Assembly (NCBI GenBank): GCA_948579355.1 | Contig: CAPAOV010000028.1 | Coordinates: 1-34,172 of the forward strand | Direction: 5' to 3' | DNA length: 34,172 nt | Source: an uncultured Eubacterium sp. | GTDB lineage: Bacteria > Bacillota > Clostridia > Lachnospirales > Lachnospiraceae | In this document: piece after piece, positions 7,954 through 16,134 of the stretch | How positions within the stretch are numbered: position 1 is the first letter of the stretch | Layout of the letters: the number at the start of each line of letters is the position of its first letter | Notes under the pieces: generated by a model | What the model was told of the DNA's origin: nothing | Seen by the model: only the letters and a program-made list of their open reading frames with translations | Databases searched by the model: none | Translations under genes and position numbers: made by a program

Positions 7954-8691
7954 ATGAAAATTATTGGCGTTATTCCTGCCCGTTACAAGTCCACCCGCTT
8001 TCCCGGCAAACCGCTTGTCCCTATCTGCGGCAAGCCGATGATATATTGGGTTTACCAACAGGCAGAAAAAGTAAAAGAATTTGATTCGGTATACATTGCA
8101 ACCGACGACGAGCGTATCAAATCCGTCTGTGAAGAGCATAATATGAAAGTCATTATGACTTCAGATACACACAAAACCGGTTCCGACCGCGTAGCGGAAG
8201 TGGCAGCAAAAGTGGACGGAGATTTATTTGTCAACGTTCAGGGCGACGAGCCGGTCATTCATCCGGAGATGATTCGTCAGGTAATCTCCATCTTTCTCGA
8301 AGATGACAGCGTATATTTCGGAAGTTTAAAGAAAGAGATAACTGACCCCGAAGAAATCAAGGCATACAGCACGGTAAAGGTAGTAACCGACGACAACGGC
8401 GACGCGATGTATTTTTCACGCTCCGTCATTCCGTCCAACTGCAAAGACGGACAGCTCGCACGCGTCTTCCGTCATGTGGGGATATATGCATATAAGCGGG
8501 ATTTTCTTAAAACCTTTTCCGAACTGGCGCAGAGCGAGCTGGAGCTTGGAGAGGGAATCGAGCCTTTGCGGGCCATGCAGAAAGGCTATAAAATGCGCCT
8601 GAAAGAAACCGAATATTCTTCAATTGGCGTTGATTTACCGGAACATGTAGAAAAAGTAGAGCGGATTATACGAGGGGAAGAGAATGCATAA
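7954..8691 (+). CDS. kdsB: CMP-3-deoxy-ulosonate cytidylyltransferase (KdsB-like)
   Basis: The frame is open from 7936, but the ATG at 7954 six bases after GGAGG gives the usual KdsB start and a 245-residue protein of normal length. It shows IPARYKSTRFPGKPL (7-21), TDDERI (50-55), TGSDR (75-79) and NVQGDEP (94-100), the signatures of CMP-Kdo synthetase, which activates a 3-deoxy-2-ulosonic acid with CTP in the cytoplasm. In Gram-negatives the substrate is Kdo for lipopolysaccharide. There is no sign of lipid A genes here, so the sugar likely goes into a wall or capsular polymer. Related enzymes accept other ulosonates, so Kdo itself is not proven. It sits between the glycerophosphotransferase-DUF115 gene and the aldolase gene. 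Confidence 0.9.
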   Translation: MKIIGVIPARYKSTRFPGKPLVPICGKPMIYWVYQQAEKVKEFDSVYIATDDERIKSVCEEHNMKVIMTSDTHKTGSDRVAEVAAKVDGDLFVNVQGDEPVIHPEMIRQVISIFLEDDSVYFGSLKKEITDPEEIKAYSTVKVVTDDNGDAMYFSRSVIPSNCKDGQLARVFRHVGIYAYKRDFLKTFSELAQSELELGEGIEPLRAMQKGYKMRLKETEYSSIGVDLPEHVEKVERIIRGEENA

Positions 8692-8721
8692 AACATCTTC
8701 CCCTGACAAAGGGAGGAAGTT

Positions 8722-10335
8722 ATGAAACGAGTAAACATTTTAGACTGCACCTTACGTGACGGCGGCTATCTCATCGACAGCCAGTTTGGCAATACAGCCA
8801 TCAAAGGAAGCATTCGCGGCCTGACCGAGAGCGGCGTCGACGTCATTGAGTGCGGATTTTTAAAAGATGAACCACATCAAAACGGCAGCACAATATTTAA
8901 CAATGCGGCTCAGATACGTCCTTTTTTACCGGAAGACCGCAAGCAGGCATCGTATGTCTGCCTCGCCGACTACAGCCGCTATCATATTGATAAACTGGAA
9001 GCCTATGACGGAAGGTCAATTGACGGCGTACGCGCCTGCTTTTTTAAGAAAGAGCGGTATGACGTCATTCCTTTTTGCCGCAGTATCGTCGAAAAGGGGT
9101 ATAAACTGTATGTGCAGCCGGTTGATATTCTCGGCTATACAGATACAGAACTGCTAGAGCTGATTGAGTCAGTCAACGATTTGGAGCCATATGCGTTTTC
9201 GATTGTAGATACGTTCGGCTCTATGTACCGCGAAGATTTGCAGCGGGTGTTCTATCTAATCCACCACAACTTATGGACGAATGCCAAAATCGGTTTTCAT
9301 TCCCATAACAATCTGCAGATGTCCTTTTCTCTTTCACAGGATTTTATTGAAATGAGTCAAGGTCTGCGCGATATTGTCATCGACACTTCCATGGCCGGCA
9401 TGGGGCGTGGCGCCGGCAACACGAATACCGAACTCGTCATGCAGTATATGAACCGTAAGTTTAACAGCGGTTACGATATTGATACTATCTTAGACTTAAT
9501 CGACAATTACATTGACGGATTCCACAACCAGTATGAATGGGGCTACTCCATTCCTTATTTTCTGGCAGGTTCACACAGCGCCCACGTCAATAACATTTCC
9601 TATCTGTCAACAAAGGCCGGTATCGCCAGCCGCGACATTAATTTCCTCTTAAATCGTCTGGACGCATCCGACCGCAAGCATTACGATTATGATTTATTAG
9701 AGAAAACATATTTGGAATATCTGAACACGCAATGCGATGATTTGGAAGCGATTGAGCAGTTGAAGAAAACTCTCTGCGGACAGGACATCCTTATCCTGCT
9801 GCCGGGACATTCCCTTGTCATGCACAAAGAAAAGATAGATAATTACTGCGAGAGCAAGAACCCCATAGTCATAAGCGTCAATCTGCTCTCGGCCGATTTT
9901 CCGATTCATTTTGCATACTTTAGCAATAAAAACCGCTATCGCTATTGGAAGAGTGCAACCCATTTTGGCGACTACAAAAAAATTGTCACCTCCAACGTGA
10001 CAACCGTAAAGGAAAAAGACCAGTATATTATTGATTTTACCCGTTTGGTAAAGTGCGGATGGGAGCAGCTTGACAATTCCGGAATCCTCCTTCTCCGTCT
10101 TCTTGATTTGATGGACGTAAATAGTATCGCTATCGCCGGATTCGACGGCTACAGCCATAATACGACGAATCAGAACTATGTTCAGAAAGCCATGGAAAAG
10201 ACACGAAACAAATTAAATGCCGAAGAGGCAAACCGCAACATCCGCAGCATGCTGGAAGACTATATGAACACAAGAAACTCGCAGTGCTCCATCAAGTTTA
10301 TTACCCCTTCGCATTTCGAGAGCGTATTAGTGTAA
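8722..10335 (+). CDS. HMGL-type (DRE-TIM) aldolase with C-terminal GT42/DUF115-like extension
   Basis: The 537-residue product starts at an ATG behind GGGAGG. Residues 1-300 are a DRE-TIM aldolase related to 4-hydroxy-2-oxovalerate aldolase: LDCTLRDGG (7-15), the metal-binding HSHNN (193-197) and GMGRGAGN (226-233). Such enzymes join pyruvate to an aldehyde to give a 4-hydroxy-2-oxo acid, which is the core of every 3-deoxy-2-ulosonate. Residues about 350-537 are an extra domain with a strand-loop LLPGHSL (359-365) and IAGFDGYS (471-478). Their order and spacing recall the GNGPSL and LLGVDC elements of the DUF115 domain two genes upstream. Position between KdsB-like and KdsC-like genes argues for ulosonate synthesis in place of KdsA. 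Substrates are inferred. Confidence 0.85.
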   Translation: MKRVNILDCTLRDGGYLIDSQFGNTAIKGSIRGLTESGVDVIECGFLKDEPHQNGSTIFNNAAQIRPFLPEDRKQASYVCLADYSRYHIDKLEAYDGRSIDGVRACFFKKERYDVIPFCRSIVEKGYKLYVQPVDILGYTDTELLELIESVNDLEPYAFSIVDTFGSMYREDLQRVFYLIHHNLWTNAKIGFHSHNNLQMSFSLSQDFIEMSQGLRDIVIDTSMAGMGRGAGNTNTELVMQYMNRKFNSGYDIDTILDLIDNYIDGFHNQYEWGYSIPYFLAGSHSAHVNNISYLSTKAGIASRDINFLLNRLDASDRKHYDYDLLEKTYLEYLNTQCDDLEAIEQLKKTLCGQDILILLPGHSLVMHKEKIDNYCESKNPIVISVNLLSADFPIHFAYFSNKNRYRYWKSATHFGDYKKIVTSNVTTVKEKDQYIIDFTRLVKCGWEQLDNSGILLLRLLDLMDVNSIAIAGFDGYSHNTTNQNYVQKAMEKTRNKLNAEEANRNIRSMLEDYMNTRNSQCSIKFITPSHFESVLV

Positions 10336-10353
10336 AAAAGGAGAACCAATGAG

Positions 10354-10860
10354 ATGAGTATTGATTTAAGAAAAATAAAAATGTTTATCATGGATGTGGA
10401 CGGAACTTTGACCGATGGCAAAATCTACATCGGCAATGACGGAGAAGCCATGAAAGCCTTTAACCCCAAAGACGGCTTGGGAATTAAGCTCCTAATCAAA
10501 CATGATATCATGCCCGTTATTATTACGGGACGCACTTCTGAAATCGTCCGCCGCCGCTGTCAGGAAATCGGTATCCAAATCCTTTTTCAGGGAATCACAA
10601 AAAAGGCGGCCAAGGTAAAAGAATTAATGAAAACATATGATTTGCAGCCGGAAGAAGTTTGCTACATAGGCGATGATTTGAATGATTTGGGGGCAATGAA
10701 AACCGCGGGAGTCTCTTTTGCTCCGGCCGACTGTGCCAAGCAGATACGCCCCTATATCGACATCCTCTTAACGAAACAAGCCGGAGAGGCGCCGGTGCGG
10801 GAAGCCATTGATATGATTTTGGAAAACCGCATTACCGCTGAAGATATCGAGGAGCTATAA
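10354..10860 (+). CDS. kdsC: HAD phosphatase, KdsC-like (3-deoxy-ulosonate 8/9-phosphate phosphatase)
   Basis: At 168 residues it is the compact cap-less HAD of the KdsC type, which works as a tetramer and removes phosphate from Kdo-8-phosphate or sialic acid-9-phosphate. It shows DVDGTLTDG (14-22), ITGR (57-60), a conserved lysine pair (83-84 region) and GDDLND (106-111). The start ATG at 10354 follows AAGGAG. An ATG five bases earlier is in another frame and stops after two codons. It is the last gene of the operon, and its stop overlaps the end of the convergent GT2 gene by six bases. The presence of a dedicated phosphatase suggests that the aldolase product carries a terminal phosphate. 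Confidence 0.9.
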   Translation: MSIDLRKIKMFIMDVDGTLTDGKIYIGNDGEAMKAFNPKDGLGIKLLIKHDIMPVIITGRTSEIVRRRCQEIGIQILFQGITKKAAKVKELMKTYDLQPEEVCYIGDDLNDLGAMKTAGVSFAPADCAKQIRPYIDILLTKQAGEAPVREAIDMILENRITAEDIEEL

Positions 10861-12297
10861 CAATTTGTCGGCAGCATCTTCGTCTGCCGGCTCCGTCTCT
10901 TCTGCGGAGGCAAGGCCCTTTTGCCGCATTTCCCACTCCTGACGTTCGATTCGGTTAAGCAGAACTTCCGTATCGCCCTCCGCCAGATAGATACCAAACG
11001 TCAACTCATCCCAATCCGCCGGCAAATCAATGGCAAATCTCGCATGGTAAAAACAACGCATCCTCTTGCCTAAAATAAAGAGCTGCTTACGGCAGCGATA
11101 CTCTCTGGCCTCAATCCGCTGGCCGTGATATTCAACAAACAGCTTGTCCTGCTTTTTCATGGCATAGACCGGAGTGTAAAACGTTGCTTTCCACATGCCG
11201 TCAAATTCAGAATCCGGTTTATCTATCGGCGCATATAACTGCACTCTCCGTTCCGAAATTCTGGCAAGCTCCACTCCCTTATAGACAAACAGGCACTCCT
11301 TTTCACGATACACTCTTTTGGCGCGAATTTGCCTCCCCGCACGGATTGACAACATCGCTTCAATGATGGGAAGCGACGTCGGCACCTGAAGAATAATACT
11401 TACTTTTATCTTTTTTAGTATTTTTTGCAGTTTCCTGCGAAGTTCGATAATCTCCTCTTCCGTCAGCGTATCGCTGACATCCTGCTGCCGTTTGCGCACC
11501 ATAAAAAGTCTCATATGATAGGCGACAAGAAACTGGACATACGGAATTATCCGGCGCTTTGTCTTTTTAGAATAGGCCATAATCTTCCCATATCCGGATT
11601 CTAAAAAAGAAGTATACCTCTCCTTACTCTTCCACGCCACATCCACAAGAGAGGACTCATCACTGCGCTTGCGGTAATAATAATATACGCCCGAAACCAG
11701 ACCGTACTGCCCCTCATCTAGAATCACCTGATTAATCGCCAGCGCATCTTCCCAAAACTGCATTGTCTCATCAAATTCAAGCTTCTGTAAGGCTGTTCGC
11801 CGCACAAAAGCGCCGCCAATATAATAGTGTGGATTCGTGTAGTCTTTTTGTATATTGACAACCTCTTTGTCACGAAAACGCCAATTGATTTTATGGTCTT
11901 TCGTCATCGCTCCAAAAAGCATAATCTCCACCGTAGCCATATTAATATCCGGATGTTTGTCAAAAAATTCCACGACCCGCTCAAAGACGTCTTCACCAAA
12001 CTTGTCATCCGAATCGAGAAAACTCACAATCACATCACCGCATTCACGGCACTGACGTATTCCATAATTTCTTATCGCCGATACTCCCTGATTTTCCTCA
12101 AAATGTTTTACGATAATATTGTCCGGATACTTCTTCTGATATTCCTGACAAATCTTTAGTGAACCATCCGTGCTGGCGTCATCAATGAGATACAGCCGGA
12201 TATTCTCCTCAAACGGCAGTGTTTGGCAAATTACACTATCAATGGCCGCCCTTAAATACTCTTCTGTATTGTATACTGGCATAATCACCGCTATCAT
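10855..12297 (-). CDS. GT2 family glycosyltransferase, teichoic-acid type
   Basis: The 480-residue protein has an N-terminal GT-A domain with MPVYN (6-10), LIDDAS (37-42) and FLDSDD (93-98), followed by about 200 residues of helical and beta-rich sequence of unknown function and an acidic C-terminal tail. The layout resembles the long GT2 enzymes that glycosylate poly(ribitol phosphate), though I cannot name a sugar. It starts six bases after the end of tarJ, with GGGAGAAG lying inside the tarJ end, so it is translated from the tarI-tarJ transcript. It ends tail to tail with the KdsC-like gene, its stop overlapping that gene's stop region. Confidence 0.85.
   Translation of the reverse strand: MIAVIMPVYNTEEYLRAAIDSVICQTLPFEENIRLYLIDDASTDGSLKICQEYQKKYPDNIIVKHFEENQGVSAIRNYGIRQCRECGDVIVSFLDSDDKFGEDVFERVVEFFDKHPDINMATVEIMLFGAMTKDHKINWRFRDKEVVNIQKDYTNPHYYIGGAFVRRTALQKLEFDETMQFWEDALAINQVILDEGQYGLVSGVYYYYRKRSDESSLVDVAWKSKERYTSFLESGYGKIMAYSKKTKRRIIPYVQFLVAYHMRLFMVRKRQQDVSDTLTEEEIIELRRKLQKILKKIKVSIILQVPTSLPIIEAMLSIRAGRQIRAKRVYREKECLFVYKGVELARISERRVQLYAPIDKPDSEFDGMWKATFYTPVYAMKKQDKLFVEYHGQRIEAREYRCRKQLFILGKRMRCFYHARFAIDLPADWDELTFGIYLAEGDTEVLLNRIERQEWEMRQKGLASAEETEPADEDAADKLL
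10867..10891. terminator. Weak hairpin at the convergence of the two main operons
   Basis: GTCGGCAG (10867-10874) can pair with CTGCCGGC (10884-10891), eight pairs including one G-T, around a nine-base loop. It lies just after the KdsC-like stop and inside the last codons of the opposing GT2 gene. There is no clean T-tract on either side, so terminator function is uncertain. Confidence 0.3.
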
Positions 12298-12303
12298 TAT
12301 TCA

Positions 12304-13329
12304 TCACTTCTCCCACAGCATAATTGTTTTTCCAAAACTCTTTTGAATATCTGTCTCAAACGCTTTCTTCATATCCGAAATAGAATGTACCGGAATAACG
12401 GCTCCCACAATGTTCGACAAATAGTTGACAACTTCCGGATGTTCCTCGTAGAGAGCTACGGTTTTTTCAAAATCTTTTCTCCCACTCCGGCTGCTGCCGA
12501 AAATACGCAGACCCTTTTCTAACACCATACGTGTATTAATCGGTACCGGGTATTCTGATACTCCCAAAATAGAAAGCGTACCCTCCGGATTAATATAATC
12601 TATTATTTGGTCAATTGCTTTACCGGAACCTGCTCCTCCCACACACTCAAACGCGTGGTCAAGTTTCAAATCCTTCGGTATATGGCTGACCGTATAAGTT
12701 GAATCCGCAAATGTAAAATCGGACAACTTCTCCCTGCTGATACCAAAAATATATAATTTTGTTTCCGGAAACATCGTCTTAAATAAAAGCGCCGTAATAT
12801 ATCCTAAATTACCGTCGCCCCAAATACCGATGGCATTTCTTCTGGCATGGGCAATCTTGTCAAAGCGCGTAATCGCATGGACACTGACGCTGACAATCTC
12901 TGTAAAAGCAGCTACTTCCTTATCAATTCCCTGCGGGAGACGCACCAGACGGTCCTGCCGGATTTTCACATACTCCTGCATAAAGCCGTTAAAACCACTC
13001 GCACGGAACTTACTGGAACGCAAATAATTTTCAGCAATAAATTCATCCTCTTCCGTTGGCGTATTCGGTATCATCACGACCTCTTCGCCCGGACTGAACG
13101 CCCCCGTCGAATCCCGAAGAACCACGCCGACCGCCTCATGGATAAGTGCCATCGGAAGCTTCTCCTGTAAGACATGAGCTTCCCGAAGCCCCTGATAATA
13201 GCGTTGGTCGGCATTACAAATAGACAGGTGTGTCGGCCGCACGATGACATCTGTATCCTGCAAACCTATATTTTCATAAGTCACCTCAAACTTGCGAGGC
13301 GCCACTAACTGATATACTGTATTCAGCAT
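12304..13329 (-). CDS. tarJ: Ribitol-5-phosphate 2-dehydrogenase TarJ
   Basis: The 341-residue zinc-dependent medium-chain dehydrogenase resembles Staphylococcus TarJ along its whole length as I remember it: YQLVAPR near the start, SICNADQRYY with the zinc cysteine (C38), LIHEAVG (62-68), the nucleotide-binding GIWGDGNLGY and, near the end, GSSRSGRKDF. It reduces ribulose-5-phosphate to ribitol-5-phosphate with NADPH, feeding TarI. The start follows AGAGGAG. It begins six bases after tarI and ends six bases before the GT2 gene, a tight three-gene unit. Together with TarI it shows that CDP-ribitol is made. Confidence 0.95.
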   Translation of the reverse strand: MLNTVYQLVAPRKFEVTYENIGLQDTDVIVRPTHLSICNADQRYYQGLREAHVLQEKLPMALIHEAVGVVLRDSTGAFSPGEEVVMIPNTPTEEDEFIAENYLRSSKFRASGFNGFMQEYVKIRQDRLVRLPQGIDKEVAAFTEIVSVSVHAITRFDKIAHARRNAIGIWGDGNLGYITALLFKTMFPETKLYIFGISREKLSDFTFADSTYTVSHIPKDLKLDHAFECVGGAGSGKAIDQIIDYINPEGTLSILGVSEYPVPINTRMVLEKGLRIFGSSRSGRKDFEKTVALYEEHPEVVNYLSNIVGAVIPVHSISDMKKAFETDIQKSFGKTIMLWEK

Positions 13330-13335
13330 TCGCTT

Positions 13336-14049
13336 TTACTCCTCTTTTTGTGATTGTATCAACGTTTCTGCCACTCGCAAATCATAGGGATAGGTAATCT
13401 TAATATTAGATACCTCGCCCTCAACGAGATATACCTTTTCCCCTTTCATAACAAAAATCTTAGCCGCATCGGTAAGCGTTTCTTTCTCCGCCTCCGACAA
13501 CGATTCGTACAGCTCTTTTAACTTCTTGAGCCGGAATGTCTGCGGCGTCTGCCCCTGATACATTTTACTCCTGTCCGGTACGACAGAAATAATGCTGCCA
13601 TCCTCACTCTCGACAATCGTATCCGTAGATGGTACTGCCGTATCACATGCCCCATACTTTCTCGCATATTGAATATTTTCCTCAATAATACGATGTGTCA
13701 CAAATGGACGGACAGAATCATGTGTTACGATAATCGTCTCCTCATCTACCTCATATTCTCCCTCAATATGGCGGATTGCATTCATAATTGTTTCATTTCT
13801 TGTCTCACCGCCGGCAATCACGGCAATTCGTTCCGTCTGTCCTATATACTTTTTCACCAGATTTTTCGTATGGCTAATCCATTGTTCCGGACACAATACG
13901 ATAATTTTTTCGAACGTTTGATTGACAAAAAACTTTTCTATCGTATGAATAATAATCGGGCGGTCAGCAATATTGAGATACTGTTTCGGTTTCTCCATAT
14001 TTCCCATTCTGCTTCCAACACCGCCTGCCAACAATACTCCAAATACCAT
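13336..14049 (-). CDS. tarI: Ribitol-5-phosphate cytidylyltransferase TarI
   Basis: The frame is open further upstream to 14094, but the ATG at 14049, with GGAGG (complement of 14055-14059) five bases before it and immediately ahead of VFGVLLAGG, gives a 237-residue protein of normal TarI length. It has the IspD/TarI nucleotidyltransferase signature LLAGGVGSRMG with KPKQYL just after it, then HDSVRPF and later TPQTF. It makes CDP-ribitol from CTP and ribitol-5-phosphate. An IspD function is less likely because tarJ follows directly. The promoter is in the gap upstream. Confidence 0.93.
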   Translation of the reverse strand: MVFGVLLAGGVGSRMGNMEKPKQYLNIADRPIIIHTIEKFFVNQTFEKIIVLCPEQWISHTKNLVKKYIGQTERIAVIAGGETRNETIMNAIRHIEGEYEVDEETIIVTHDSVRPFVTHRIIEENIQYARKYGACDTAVPSTDTIVESEDGSIISVVPDRSKMYQGQTPQTFRLKKLKELYESLSEAEKETLTDAAKIFVMKGEKVYLVEGEVSNIKITYPYDLRVAETLIQSQKEE

Positions 14050-14132
14050 ATATTCCTCCATTTCTGCACAACATTTGTACACGACATCTTTCATTGGTGG
14101 CTGCTATTGCCACATTTTTCCATTGTCGATAT

Positions 14133-14141
14133 ATTATATCA
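14133..14141 (-). promoter_or_regulatory. Extended -10 promoter of tarI-tarJ-GT2
   Basis: On the minus strand TGATATAAT gives a perfect TATAAT (complement of 14133-14138) with TG one base upstream. No clear -35 exists, because that position falls in the end of the preceding gene. An extended -10 does not need a good -35. It lies about 85 bases before the tarI start. Confidence 0.55.
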
Positions 14142-14148
14142 TATATAG

Positions 14149-16094
14149 CTACAAAGAGCTACCATAATTTTTCTTGCACATAGCGATTGTCCAAAAGACC
14201 ATATAGGGAACACAAAAGGCAATCGGATACTCATATCGAAAATAACATGAGCCGTTTACCGGTCCTGCTATATTGGTCAGCAGCAGTATAAGCAGCGGGA
14301 CATACGCTAATATATAATATTGTTTCCTTTTTAGTATCAGATATGAAACCATAAAAATAATTACCCACTGCCACAATGCCGTAGTCAGCAATATTCCCAG
14401 TAAAGGAACAGCGCCAACAAAATAGTAATACTTATCATACAATTCCCTCAATTCATCCATCCAGCCAAAATGGGAATGGCTATAATGAAAGACAGGTTTG
14501 AATTGCTCATTATGGGAATAGCTAAAATTATATACAGGCATCATATAATTCAAATCATATATGGCAGATTCACTCAATTTGCTTGAATAGATAATGGGCG
14601 TCTCGCTAAAATAAAAATACCCATATGTTTGGTTTAGAAACGCTTCTACATAAACACCCGGATGCTTCCAAAACATCGACCACCATGTTTTCATATACCC
14701 TGCCAGTTCCCCGCCGGTACAATCTTGCTTATATGTGTATTTCACCGGGTCTGCTCGCACAGGATTATATTTTTCAGCCAAACTGCCATAATCCAATACT
14801 TTATCAATCGCACTTTTTTCTTCCTCTGTTACTTCTTTCGGATACTCTTTGAGATAACGCGCTGTCTGTTGAAAAGGAACCGACAGCATTTCTCCGGTAC
14901 TCCCGCCCTGTAAACCTAATATGTTTACACAAATTTGATTCAAGCCATTCCACAACAATAAAATTCCCAATACTCCCAGTATGATTTTTTTCTGTGTTCT
15001 TTCAGAAAAACCATGGCAATTAGCAAAGTTCCTGCAATTATATAAATTCCATTATTTCGAAATAGCACCACCAATAATGCCATCAAAAAGAACCTTACGA
15101 ACTTTTTGTAGTTTTCCCTGTCTGTCAATAAATCCATTAACTCCATCATCCATAATGCAACAATAGGCGCATATAAAGAATCTTTAGTGAGTGTCACCGC
15201 ATAGGATGAAAAAATGGGAATAACACAAAAACATGCCAGCATAATACATGGAATCGTTATCTTTTTTACATAAGCCGCTGTCCGCTGCACAATTCTGGCA
15301 AGAACGGCAATTGTGAAACTACACTGTAATAAAGTATATACATATACTCCTGCATTAGGAGAACCGGTCAAATACTCTATGGGTCTTATGATAACGCCAA
15401 ATAGAAATGTATGAACAATCGGATGCAGAATACTAAGCGGCGCCTCTCCATAAATCTGCCTGAGCTGGTATCTCGTATCCCCCATAAAGATACCCGGATA
15501 AACAGAAATTATTCTAGGAAGCCAGCAAATAATAAGAATTACCGCGCTGAGCACGAATATGTGCTTCTTTACAAAGACCAGCTTATTGCAAGCACAAACA
15601 TGCTCTTTGATATCAGATTCATCCATCCTGTGAAAAAGCCAGAGGGATGCTCCCACAAATATTCCCCAATAGCCAAATAGTCCAATAATTGTCTTTGCTA
15701 TCTGAACTCCATCGCTCCAAAGAAGATTGGCCGAATTTGTCTTTGCATAACTCTGTCCTACAAGTACAGCCACTGCCATCAAAAAAGAAATAATGAAAGC
15801 GATTATATAAGCTCTGCGCGCTATTTTCAAATTCTGCAAAGACAAAAGCAGCCGGAATATGGCAAAACACAGAATGATTCCGGAAAGATAATTATTTTTT
15901 AAGGAATATGTAAATGATTCTATGAAACGGACAATAGGATTTGTAATCTCCAGCACGCTTGTGTCCGTAACAATAGAATAATCTATACTGACGGCTGTTG
16001 CCGAAAGAAGTGCAAGTAAAAAAGCGATAACCGAATAACATACAGACCATTTACCGAAACATAGATTCTCTTTTGCTTCTTTTGTTCCCAACAT
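14149..16094 (-). pseudogene. DUF6020-like multi-pass membrane protein, split by a frameshift at an A7 run
   Basis: Two overlapping frames together match the intact paralogue at 19096-21018 from end to end. The upstream part (14940-16094, 384 codons, start behind GGAAGAGGAG) has about ten hydrophobic segments and YPGIFMGDTRYQ. The downstream part (14149 to about 14990) continues with GGSTGEMLSVPFQQTAR, which the paralogue has as GGSSGEMFSVPFQQTAR. The frames meet at seven A residues (complement of 14985-14991). One more A, or a -1 slip on A AAA AAA, restores a single protein of about 648 residues. The hydrophobic sequence directly after the run is intact in the new frame and the rest shows no decay, so this could be a recent mutation, phase variation, programmed slippage or a sequencing error. 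Function is unknown. I infer a GT-C-like sugar transferase. Confidence 0.8.
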
Positions 16095-16134
16095 GGTTCA
16101 TTCTCCTCTTCCTTTCATTCAGTACAAGCCGTGT

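Noticed and set aside
7954..10860. Reading the kdsB/kdsC pair as part of a lipopolysaccharide pathway
   Set aside because: The rest of the locus is Gram-positive teichoic acid machinery and no lipid A or core genes are present, so a wall or capsule polymer is the better reading.
14149..14970. The downstream DUF6020-like frame as an independent gene from a TTG start
   Set aside because: The TTG lies inside a membrane segment with only a badly spaced GGGAG before it, and the sequence continues upstream in frame to the A7 run, matching the paralogue without a break.
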